Part shown: piece after piece, positions 7,460 through 14,825 of the stretch
Layout of the letters: the number at the start of each line of letters is the position of its first letter
How positions within the stretch are numbered: the stretch's first letter is position 1
Assembly (NCBI RefSeq): GCF_007896845.1
Contig: NZ_VOHS01000005.1
Coordinates: forward strand, 186,001 to 250,000
Direction of reading: 5' to 3'
DNA from: Chitinophaga pinensis
Lineage (GTDB): Bacteria; Bacteroidota; Bacteroidia; Chitinophagales; Chitinophagaceae
DNA length: 64,000 nt
The notes under the pieces: model-generated
The model's input: only the letters and a program-made list of their open reading frames with translations
Told to the model about the DNA's origin: nothing
Database searches by the model: none
Translations under genes and position numbers: made by a program

Positions 7460-9151
7460 TTATCTCGCAACTTCTTCTATTACATGTCCTACGTTACCGT
7501 TGGGCATTTGTATGTGCAGTTTTGCAGCGATGGTCGGCGTAATATCTGTCATACCCACTGTACGGTTGCTTTTGCCCGGAGTGATACCCCATCCCATCCA
7601 TACCAGAGGAATATGTGCATCATAAGGATACCATAAACCATGGGTAGTACCTGTTTTACCGCCATCGATGAATCCCGGCTGCAGAGCAAACTGAATGTCA
7701 CCACTACGTTTTCTGTTAAAGCCATTTGCCATCATGGTACGCATTGGTTCCGGCAAAGTGGTGGTCATCAGTTCCTGTAAAGGGAAAGCATTGCTGACAG
7801 CAGGATCTTTCAGTAAAGTATTGATCAGGAAATCACGTACTTCCACAGCAGATTTACCTGCTTTGGTGATAGCGTCGTGATTCAGATACAGCTGATAGTT
7901 GCTGGCGCCCTGAATTGCTTTTTCCAGACCAAACTGTTCTTTCGCCAGTCTGTTCAGTTCATTCACGGCTTTTCCTTCACTCCAGCTGCCACCCGGCAGT
8001 TTATTTTCCTGCATGAAGCCCGGTACATGTGCAACGCCGTGATCCGCAGTAATGAAGAATAGATACTGTCCTTTACCTACTTTGGCATCGAGGTATTTGA
8101 AGAATTCAGACAGGTCTTTATCCAGACGCAGGTAAGTATCTTCAATTTCGATGGAATTAGGACCAAACTGATGGCCTACATAGTCAGTGGAGGACAGGCT
8201 GATGGCCAGCATGTCTGTCACACTACCTTTACCCAACTGGTATGCTTCCAGTGCTTTTTTAGCAAATTCCAGCGTCATAGTATTACCATATGGCGTGGAG
8301 GAGATGGATTTGAAAGGATTACCGGTTGTACCACCCAGATCGTGTGGGAAAGCCGGTGCGATACCCTGTTTGAAAGGACCTTCGTAAGATTTATTATCGG
8401 CAGTACTTAATGTATAAGTATCGATCGGATACATAGTAGTCCATGGATGGCTCAGATAGCGGGCAGGCCATTTCATACTGTTGAAGTCAGTTGCCCAGTC
8501 TGGTAACTGATTCATATAATAAGTGGAGGTGATCCAGTTACCGGTGCTGCCATCATACCAGTAAGCGGCGGTAGCGCTGTGACCGGCAGGCAGAATAGCG
8601 CCACGGTCTTTAATGGCCACACCTATTACTTTGCTCTGAAAGTTGGTAGCCAGACGCAGTTCATCGCCGATGGTGGTCACCTGCATGTTGCGGGGACTCA
8701 TCTTACCGGCGGCAGAAGTGCTTCCTACAGTATTTACCGTAGAATCTTCCGCACAATATACATCCCTGTTCAGCTCCCTGTTGTACCAGTCATTACCGAC
8801 AATACCATGCACGGCAGGAACGGAACCGGTATATACGCAGGTATGGCCACAGGCCGTAATAGTCGGCGTATAGTTAATTAGCGTATTTTCGCAGGAGAAT
8901 CCATCCTTCAGCAGCCGCTTGAACCCACCATCAGTATAGCGGTTGGAATAACGATACAAATAGTCCCAGCGCATCTGATCCACCACGATGCCCACCACCA
9001 GTCTGGGACGGGTAACATTTTTGGGAGCGGCCGGTTTGCTCCATGCAGTTGCAAAACCGGGTTTGGGAGAAGTAGCTTTCTGAGCATTCAGAGATTGTGT
9101 AACCAGCAGGGTTGTCGCAGTCAACACACACGACAAGAATTTACAATTCAT
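7460..9151 (-). CDS. pafA: PafA-type alkaline phosphatase
   Basis: PafA is the periplasmic phosphate-monoester hydrolase of Bacteroidota, expressed independently of phosphate in characterised members. Starting at MNCKFLSC, the protein has 563 residues with a signal peptide ending LNAQ. Metal and catalytic residues of the alkaline phosphatase superfamily are visible: VVDQMRWD (Asp58), a candidate nucleophile Thr99 in TPTITACGHT, Asn120 in VGNDW, the KDR pair in VAIKDRGAILPAGH, Asp and His in STDYVGHQF, TADHGV, and a late histidine in KTGTTHG. The D58-T99-N120 spacing equals that of the PafA reference enzyme (38, 79, 100). It is divergent from the alpha-oxoamine synthase. Confidence 0.85.
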   Translation of the reverse strand: MNCKFLSCVLTATTLLVTQSLNAQKATSPKPGFATAWSKPAAPKNVTRPRLVVGIVVDQMRWDYLYRYSNRYTDGGFKRLLKDGFSCENTLINYTPTITACGHTCVYTGSVPAVHGIVGNDWYNRELNRDVYCAEDSTVNTVGSTSAAGKMSPRNMQVTTIGDELRLATNFQSKVIGVAIKDRGAILPAGHSATAAYWYDGSTGNWITSTYYMNQLPDWATDFNSMKWPARYLSHPWTTMYPIDTYTLSTADNKSYEGPFKQGIAPAFPHDLGGTTGNPFKSISSTPYGNTMTLEFAKKALEAYQLGKGSVTDMLAISLSSTDYVGHQFGPNSIEIEDTYLRLDKDLSEFFKYLDAKVGKGQYLFFITADHGVAHVPGFMQENKLPGGSWSEGKAVNELNRLAKEQFGLEKAIQGASNYQLYLNHDAITKAGKSAVEVRDFLINTLLKDPAVSNAFPLQELMTTTLPEPMRTMMANGFNRKRSGDIQFALQPGFIDGGKTGTTHGLWYPYDAHIPLVWMGWGITPGKSNRTVGMTDITPTIAAKLHIQMPNGNVGHVIEEVAR

Positions 9152-9185
9152 GATTCTTAAATACATTATTTATTATTCACATTTT

Positions 9186-9230
9186 CAAAGGTAACCCAAG
9201 TTTACAAAAACTAATATTTTAATACCTTTG
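9186..9230. promoter_or_regulatory. Divergent promoter elements (two TACCTTTG boxes)
   Basis: TACCTTTG occurs on the minus strand at 9186-9193 (toward PafA) and on the plus strand at 9223-9230 (toward the alpha-oxoamine synthase). Both match the Bacteroidota minus-7 consensus TAnnTTTG. The plus copy has TTTA 18 bases upstream as a weak minus-33 element. Confidence 0.65.
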
Positions 9231-9271
9231 TGCGGGTTTTCGAATGATCACTCTTAATTATTATTTAACAT

Positions 9272-10513
9272 ATGGATATTTTTGAGAAACTGCTTAAGCA
9301 CATGGGCCCTATAGGCGAACACTCTGACAGAGCTCATGGCTACTTCGCGTTCCCTAAGCTGGAAGGTGAAATTGGTCCCCGTATGAATTTCAGGGGTAAA
9401 GAGAAAGTTATATGGAGCCTGAATAACTACCTGGGGCTTGCCAACCATCCCGAGGTACGTGCTACTGACGCAAAAGCAGCAGCCGATTACGGACTTGCCA
9501 CTCCAATGGGTGCCCGTATGATGAGTGGTAACACAAATTATCACGAAAAGCTGGAAAAAGAATTATCCGACTACATGGGCAAAGAAGATACTACCCTGCT
9601 GAACTATGGTTATCAGGGTATTATGAGTGCTATCGATGCTATCTGTAACCGTCACGATGTGATCGTATACGATGCTGAGTGTCATGCAAGTATACTCGAT
9701 GGTCTGCGTCTGCACCCGGGTAAACGTTATGTATTCAAACACAATGATATAGCTGACTGTGAAAAACAGCTGCAACGTGCAGAGCAACTGATCAAAGGTA
9801 CCCCGGGCGGTATACTGGTCGTTACTGAAGGTGTGTTTGGTATGGCGGGTGATCAGGGTAAACTGAAAGAAATCGTTGCATTAAAAGAAAGATATCAGTT
9901 CCGTCTCATGGTAGACGACGCACACGGGTTTGGTACAATGGGTAAAACCGGTGCCGGTACAGGTGAAGAACAGGGTGTACAGGACAAAATTGACCTGCTG
10001 TTTAACACTTTCGCAAAATCTGGTGCTTCTATCGGCGCTTTCATGAGCGGTGACAAAGCGATCATTAACTTCCTGCGCTATAACATGCGTTCCCAGATCT
10101 TCGCAAAATCAATTCCTTTACCACTGGTAATCGGACATCTGAAACGCGTAGAACTGATGCGTAAACATCCTGAGATGAAAGCGAAACTCTGGAGTAATGT
10201 GAATAAACTGCAACAGGGTCTCCGTGATCGTGGTTTCAACATCGGCAGAACTAACTCTCCTGTGACGCCGATTTACCTGCAGGGTGATATTCCGGAAGCG
10301 ACCGCAATGTGTCTGGATCTGCGTGAGAACTACAACATCTTCTGTTCTATCGTAGTATATCCGGTTATTCCAAAAGGACAGATCATCTATCGTCTGATCC
10401 CGACAGCTGCACACAGCGACGAGGATATCGAACTGACACTGAAAGCGTTCACTGAGACGAAAGAGAAACTCGACAAGAAAGTATACGAAGTAGCTGAAAT
10501 ACCGATGGTATAG
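9272..10513 (+). CDS. Alpha-oxoamine synthase (serine palmitoyltransferase / capnine synthase type)
   Basis: This PLP enzyme of 413 residues belongs to the family that condenses an amino acid with an acyl thioester. Signature elements are WSLNNYLGL near 50, DAECHASILDG near 133, the DDAHGFGTMGKTG motif near 220, and the PLP-binding lysine at 249 in FAKSGASIGAF. The N-terminal extension before the fold (DRAHGYFAFPKLEGE) is the form found in Bacteroidota sphingolipid and sulfonolipid synthases rather than in KBL or BioF. The product may be 3-ketodihydrosphingosine (from serine) or a capnine precursor (from cysteate). The nearby phosphosulfolactate synthase makes the second option worth considering. 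Confidence 0.8.
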   Translation: MDIFEKLLKHMGPIGEHSDRAHGYFAFPKLEGEIGPRMNFRGKEKVIWSLNNYLGLANHPEVRATDAKAAADYGLATPMGARMMSGNTNYHEKLEKELSDYMGKEDTTLLNYGYQGIMSAIDAICNRHDVIVYDAECHASILDGLRLHPGKRYVFKHNDIADCEKQLQRAEQLIKGTPGGILVVTEGVFGMAGDQGKLKEIVALKERYQFRLMVDDAHGFGTMGKTGAGTGEEQGVQDKIDLLFNTFAKSGASIGAFMSGDKAIINFLRYNMRSQIFAKSIPLPLVIGHLKRVELMRKHPEMKAKLWSNVNKLQQGLRDRGFNIGRTNSPVTPIYLQGDIPEATAMCLDLRENYNIFCSIVVYPVIPKGQIIYRLIPTAAHSDEDIELTLKAFTETKEKLDKKVYEVAEIPMV

Positions 10514-10530
10514 TCAGTGATTCCATAAAG

Positions 10531-10562
10531 AAAAAGCCCGGATTGTATGATCCGGGCTTTTT
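10531..10562 (+). terminator. Terminator of the alpha-oxoamine synthase gene
   Basis: Arms 10531-10543 and 10550-10562 pair over 13 bases (core AAAGCCCGGAT) and are followed by a T-tract. Confidence 0.9.
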
Positions 10563-10723
10563 TGTTTTTACAGCTCAGTGCTAAAATCGCGTCTTGCTGG
10601 CTATATTAAGCCTCCATAGCAGGCCAGAAAATCGGCATATCTGATAAAAAAAGAGATTTGAACTAACCGGTAGATTCCGTCAATGTTGTATTGATGGAGA
10701 CACCCGTTAATTGTACCGTTGGT

Positions 10724-10787
10724 ATACCGCTATTACACCCGCATCTCTACGTTAATGAACGTAGCCATAACGATGTAATTACGGTAT
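10724..10787. other. 64-nt nested hairpin in a gene-free region
   Basis: Three stems nest symmetrically: ATACCG with CGGTAT, ATTACA with TGTAAT, and CTACGTT with AACGTAG. They are separated by a 2x2 and a 9x9 internal loop and closed by an AATG loop. The surrounding 10563-11370 stretch contains no convincing ORF. It could be part of a non-coding RNA or a protein-binding cruciform. Confidence 0.5.
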
Positions 10788-11379
10788 AATGCCCTGCTGA
10801 TAAGAGATACCGGTTAATGAGAACGGACAGACTACGTAGGACTACTTATTTCAGTGAGGCGGGAAATCCATTTTTATGGGACATTCTGTTACCTATAGTT
10901 CCTATTTTCAGGAGATGCATCGTATATGCGTCGTTATGAAGTATGTAGTATATAGATGTTTATACCTATCTCCCTATAACGTTCCTGATAATTAACTATC
11001 TAACTGTTTATCTGTGTATAGACATACAGTCGATGCTATAACTTATTGATAACTAATTACTGAATATTAATCAGGTTCTGACAGATATATACATCCTGAC
11101 TTCGGATGCCATTATAGTGCAGATCTCCACGTTTGTACACATAATACATACTATGTCTCTCTAACGCTTTGATTTCTAATGCATGCATGGTATAACGGGT
11201 ACTTCGGGGGATTATACCTATATCGGATACACGCTCTTTGGAGGAGATAATCAGATGAAGATTTGCAGTACCGTATAGGCTCCAATGTTAATTCTTACCC
11301 TGCAGGCCTGAATTATTTACTGCCTTTATACGAATGGCATAACATTTGCGTTATAATGGAAACAGCTGAAAAAAGTAAA

Positions 11380-11400
11380 CCCCTCGTTGAATACGAGGGG
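11380..11400 (-). terminator. Terminator downstream of the hairpin array
   Basis: CCCCTCGT (11380-11387) pairs with ACGAGGGG (11393-11400) over a 5-base loop. On the minus strand the stem is followed by TTTACTTTTTT. No protein gene lies upstream on that strand, which suggests a non-coding transcript through the array. Confidence 0.6.
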
Positions 11401-11471
11401 CTTCACAACAAATCGTTCTTTCTCACTAGGTGTAAGTTTCACTTAGCTTTCATCAGGACATGGCAGAACAA

Positions 11472-11915
11472 TTGGTCTTCATAGAATTAGAAACCCGTAG
11501 GTTCCTGGGATAAATAAACTGGCTTTCATAGGTCTGGATCCTTTCGTCTCCAGGAATGTTAATTGTTCTGAATAATTGGCTTTCATAGGCCGGAATTCTT
11601 TTAATCCCGGGGATTGATTCAATTGGCTTTCATAGGATCGGAATGTGTTAGATTCCGTAGGATAAAATAACTCGATTTCATAGGATCGGAATTTGCTAGA
11701 TTCCGTAGGATAAAATAACTCGATTTCATAGGACCGGAATGTGCTAGATTCCGTAGGATAAATAACTGGATTTCATAGGTCGGAATGTGTTAGATTCCGC
11801 AGGATAAAATGATTCTTCTTACTTCATAGGCTGGAACTCTTTCAATTCCAGGGATAAAATTGGCATTGGCTCTCATAGGACAGGAATCACTCTCATGATT
11901 CCAGGGATAAAATAT
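11472..11915. repeat. Tandem array of about nine hairpin repeat units
   Basis: Units recur every 47-57 bases, marked by TTTCATAGG or close variants at 11524, 11581, 11628, 11676, 11724, 11771, 11822 and 11871, with a degenerate first unit near 11478. Each unit is TTTCATAGG, a short inverted repeat, then (TA)GGATAAAATAA. The stem sequence changes among units but stays paired: CTGGA/TCCAG, CCGG/CCGG with ATT/AAT, CGGAAT/ATTCCG in four units, CTGGAA/TTCCAG, and GGAATCA/TGATTCC. The flanks stay nearly constant. It lies between the convergent alpha-oxoamine synthase and purL genes. Confidence 0.9.
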
Positions 11916-11966
11916 ATTGGAACTGGTCTTTGTTATCAGACCCGATGTATTCGCATTTCTCTTTAT

Positions 11967-12002
11967 CAAAAGTACTCTAAGCAGTGTGATATAAATTCAC
12001 AC
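11967..12002 (-). promoter_or_regulatory. Promoter-like site with a GTGTGA-N7-TCACAC dyad
   Basis: On the minus strand TACTTTTG (11967-11974) fits the minus-7 consensus TAnnTTTG, with TTTA 17 bases upstream. A 19-base dyad, GTGTGA (11984-11989) and TCACAC (11997-12002), covers the minus-33 area. The arms resemble a CRP/FNR-type half-site, but the spacer is one base longer than in the classical CRP site. Confidence 0.45.
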
Positions 12003-12026
12003 GAAGATGGGATTTTGTTAATGACT

Positions 12027-12044
12027 TGTTAAAAGGATTTAACA
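12027..12044. promoter_or_regulatory. Second copy of TGTTAAA-N4-TTTAACA
   Basis: This matches the site at 5240-5257 including the flanking CTTG and TTAC. It lies just upstream, on the minus strand, of the array promoter-like site. Confidence 0.4.
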
Positions 12045-12142
12045 TTACAATAATACTTGAAGAGGTGTAAAAACCTTATCTGTAGGGCATTCTATAACGC
12101 CGTATATGCTATAAGTGTATGATGGACAGCTCACAAATGTTA

Positions 12143-12186
12143 AGAGGTACAACATAACACCCATGTGGTATATACGTTGTACCTCT
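12143..12186 (-). terminator. Stem-loop downstream of purL
   Basis: AGAGGTACAAC (12143-12153) pairs with GTTGTACCTCT (12176-12186) over a 22-base loop, 26 bases after the purL stop. There is no clear T-run, so termination may be weak or the stem may protect the 3' end. Confidence 0.55.
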
Positions 12187-12211
12187 CAATATTTAAAGTA
12201 TAACTTTTTTA

Positions 12212-14464
12212 CTATAAATGAGACTCAATTGCTATATCATAAGGCTGTTTCCAGCTTTCTACAGTACCCCAGTCTTCATTATCTATTATAATATGTTCTC
12301 CTTTCACTACACCCAGCTTCTCTGCTTTTACTGAATGTTCTGTAGCGTCTATCACACCATGCATAACAGCATCGAATTTATCCTTGTCTTCCGGTCTGAT
12401 AGTAACAATAGCGCGGCTCTGGCTTTCACCGAAGAGGAAGGCATCATTACGGAAGTTAGGATTGCTGTGAATATCGAAGCCTAAACCTGAGGCCATTGCA
12501 CTTTCCAGCAGGGAGATAAACAGACCGCCTTCACTGATATCGTGGCATGACTGTACGATACCTGCTTTATTAAGTTTTGCAATTGCCTGATGCAGGCGGT
12601 GTTCTTCTTCCAGATGGAAGTGAGGAGCAGGACTAAACTCAATACCAATCAGCTTATGCAGGTATTCAGAACTGCTGATATCATTACGGCTACGACCTAT
12701 TAAATAGATCAGGTGACCTGATTCTTTAAAGTCGAGGGTTATACGATCATCGATATTATCCAGAATACCGAGCATACCGATGGTCGGCGTAGGGTATACA
12801 GCACCGTCAGGAGACTGATTGTAGAAGCTTACGTTACCACCGGTAACGGGGGTATTGAATTTACGGCAGGCCTCTCCCATTCCCTTGATCGCATACACGA
12901 ACTGGTAGTATACTTCCGGGTCGTAAGGGTTACCGAAATTGAGACAATTGGTAATGGCTACTGGTTCACCGCCGCTACACACGATATTACGGGCTGCTTC
13001 TGCAACAGCGATCTGACCACCTAAATGCGGGTCTGCATACACGTAGCGGCTATTACAATCTGTTGTGAGTGCGAGGACCTTTTTAGATCCTTTTACCGTG
13101 ATGATAGCTGCATCACTCGGTGCATTCGTGCTGGCATTAGCGGTACCTACCATACTATCATACTGGTTATATATCCAGCGTTTAGACGCGATGTTAGGTA
13201 GTTTTACCAGTCTTTCTGCTGCGAAGCGTGCATGCAGGGTGTCTGGTATTTTATGAATATCAAAAGCCTTTACTTTTTCGAAGTAGGTTGGTTCTGTATA
13301 GGCACGGTGGTATTGTGGGGCACCGCCACCCAACACGAGGCTGTCTGCAGGAAGATCTGCTTCCAGATGACCATTCAGATAGAACTTCAGCTGTTTATCC
13401 GTAGTCACTTCACCGATCTGCGCACAGTGCAGATCCCATTTCTCAAATATTTTCAGCACATCGGCTTCCCGGCCTTTGTGTACGACAATAAGCATTCTTT
13501 CCTGACTCTCGCTGAGCAGTATTTCCCATGCCTTCATATTTTCCTGACGGGTGGGTACTTTATCGAGCTGGATAACCATCCCGTGACCACCTTTGGCGCT
13601 CATTTCGGCTGTGGAGCAGGTGATACCGGCTGCGCCCATATCCTGCATACCAACGAGTGCGCCTGTAGGAATAATTTCAAGACAGGCTTCCAGCAATTTC
13701 TTTTCCTGGAAAGGATCTCCTACCTGTACGGATGGCAGATCTTCAACACTATCTTCGGTGATGTTAGCGCTGGCGAAGGAGGCGCCACCGATACCGTCTT
13801 TACCCGTTGCAGAACCGACAATGAACACAGGATTGCCCGCACCGTAGGAAGTTGCGGAAACAGTCTGACCAACTTTTACCACACCAACACTCATTGCATT
13901 GACAAGCGGATTGGTATTGTAACAGTCTTCAAAGTATGTTTCACCGCCAACAGTTGGCACACCGAAAGAATTGCCATAGTGGCCGATTCCGTGTACAACG
14001 CCTTTCACAAGGTGTTGTGTTTTCTTGTCATTGATGTTACCGAAACGGAGGGAATTAAGCGCGGCAATGGGGCGTGCACCCATGGTGAAGATGTCACGGT
14101 GAATACCACCTACCCCTGTCGCGGCACCCTGAAAGGGTTCTATTGCTGAAGGGTGGTTATGGGATTCAATTTTGAATACGCAGGCATAACCATCGCCGAT
14201 ATCTACCAGACCGGCATTTTCCTCACCGGCTTTTACCAGCAGGCGCTCACCTTCACGGGGCAGGGATTTCAACCATACGATGGAATTCTTATAACTGCAA
14301 TGTTCACTCCACATGACTGAGTACATGCTCAGTTCTGTAAAATTGGGGGTACGGCCCAACAGGCCTTTGATACGCTCAAATTCGTCTGCTGTAAGACCAA
14401 GTTGTTCAGCAGTTTCGACGGTTGTTTGGGAGAACTTATCTGTAGTTTCTACGTTAGATTGCAT
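12212..14464 (-). CDS. purL: Phosphoribosylformylglycinamidine synthase subunit PurL
   Basis: PurL catalyses the ATP-dependent amidation of FGAR to FGAM in purine synthesis. At 750 residues it is the small form, which needs separate PurS and PurQ subunits; neither is in the window. Visible motifs are [14 protein letters not shown] near the start, the [24 protein letters not shown] segment that binds substrate and ATP (about residues 85-108), [10 protein letters not shown], and in the second half CHDISEGGL. The ATG at 14464 ([10 protein letters not shown]) is preferred over one 63 bases upstream whose extension looks non-coding. It is transcribed toward the hairpin-array region. Confidence 0.96.
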   Translation of the reverse strand: MQSNVETTDKFSQTTVETAEQLGLTADEFERIKGLLGRTPNFTELSMYSVMWSEHCSYKNSIVWLKSLPREGERLLVKAGEENAGLVDIGDGYACVFKIESHNHPSAIEPFQGAATGVGGIHRDIFTMGARPIAALNSLRFGNINDKKTQHLVKGVVHGIGHYGNSFGVPTVGGETYFEDCYNTNPLVNAMSVGVVKVGQTVSATSYGAGNPVFIVGSATGKDGIGGASFASANITEDSVEDLPSVQVGDPFQEKKLLEACLEIIPTGALVGMQDMGAAGITCSTAEMSAKGGHGMVIQLDKVPTRQENMKAWEILLSESQERMLIVVHKGREADVLKIFEKWDLHCAQIGEVTTDKQLKFYLNGHLEADLPADSLVLGGGAPQYHRAYTEPTYFEKVKAFDIHKIPDTLHARFAAERLVKLPNIASKRWIYNQYDSMVGTANASTNAPSDAAIITVKGSKKVLALTTDCNSRYVYADPHLGGQIAVAEAARNIVCSGGEPVAITNCLNFGNPYDPEVYYQFVYAIKGMGEACRKFNTPVTGGNVSFYNQSPDGAVYPTPTIGMLGILDNIDDRITLDFKESGHLIYLIGRSRNDISSSEYLHKLIGIEFSPAPHFHLEEEHRLHQAIAKLNKAGIVQSCHDISEGGLFISLLESAMASGLGFDIHSNPNFRNDAFLFGESQSRAIVTIRPEDKDKFDAVMHGVIDATEHSVKAEKLGVVKGEHIIIDNEDWGTVESWKQPYDIAIESHL

Positions 14465-14700
14465 GGAACTAATTGTATAAGTGCGAATAGATGAAATGAA
14501 GTACAAACGTACTGGTTTTTCTGCCAATTGACAAAGGTTATTGACAACTTGCAGTCATTTGAGACTAAAAGAATTATGCCAGTTTTTCACCATTATTTGA
14601 AAGGGGTAAACAATATATAAATTGTCCAACGCGGCAACCTTGCAGGTGAGACAAATTATATTTTTTTTAATATATCAGTTTTTAAGTGATCGCTTATAAG

Positions 14701-14795
14701 TTTTTTAGTTAAAAATCAGAAAAATTAACGATTTTCACCAATAAATGTAATTTTTTAGTTAAAATTCACTAAATTCTTGCTTATGTTATAGCAAG
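14701..14795 (+). promoter_or_regulatory. Upstream region of glnN with direct repeats and a dyad
   Basis: TTTTTTAGTTAAAAATCA (14701-14718) recurs with one change at 14751-14768, exactly 50 bases later. Between the second copy and the start codon lies a dyad, CTTGCT (14776-14781) and AGCAAG (14790-14795), followed by TTCTTTTG. The 14465-14825 gap is AT-rich and otherwise empty. These are candidate nitrogen-control sites. Confidence 0.45.
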
Positions 14796-14825
14796 ACCGT
14801 TCTTTTGTATAAAATTATTTACAGC

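Larger units (their letters stand above)
11370..11960 (-). ncRNA. Candidate structured RNA spanning the hairpin array
   Basis: On the minus strand a TACTTTTG element (11967-11974) precedes the hairpin array and an 8-bp GC-rich stem followed by a T-rich tract (11400-11366) ends it. The transcript between them, roughly 590 nt, would consist almost entirely of tandem stem-loops. No ORF longer than about 35 codons crosses the array on this strand. The transcript and its ends are inferred, not shown. Confidence 0.4.

Noticed and set aside
11263..11484. Plus-strand ORF of 73 codons
   Set aside because: It starts at TTG, crosses a terminator hairpin and the array edge, and has no protein-like features.
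11628..11770. Minus-strand repeat peptide with a 16-codon period (MKSSYFILRNL units)
   Set aside because: The frame holds for only two full units because other periods are 47, 51 or 57 bases. The variation preserves base pairing and not codons.
11472..11915. CRISPR array
   Set aside because: The period is regular, but the whole unit is repeated and there are no unique spacers; the variable part is an inverted repeat. No cas genes are nearby.
11984..12002. Classical CRP site
   Set aside because: The half-sites match TGTGA/TCACA, but the spacer is 7 bases instead of 6, so I list it only as a dyad.
13232..14149. Plus-strand ORF of 305 codons inside purL
   Set aside because: It is antisense to a certain purL, and its Cys/His/Phe-rich composition is that of a shadow frame. 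The same holds for the 374-codon frame opposite accC.
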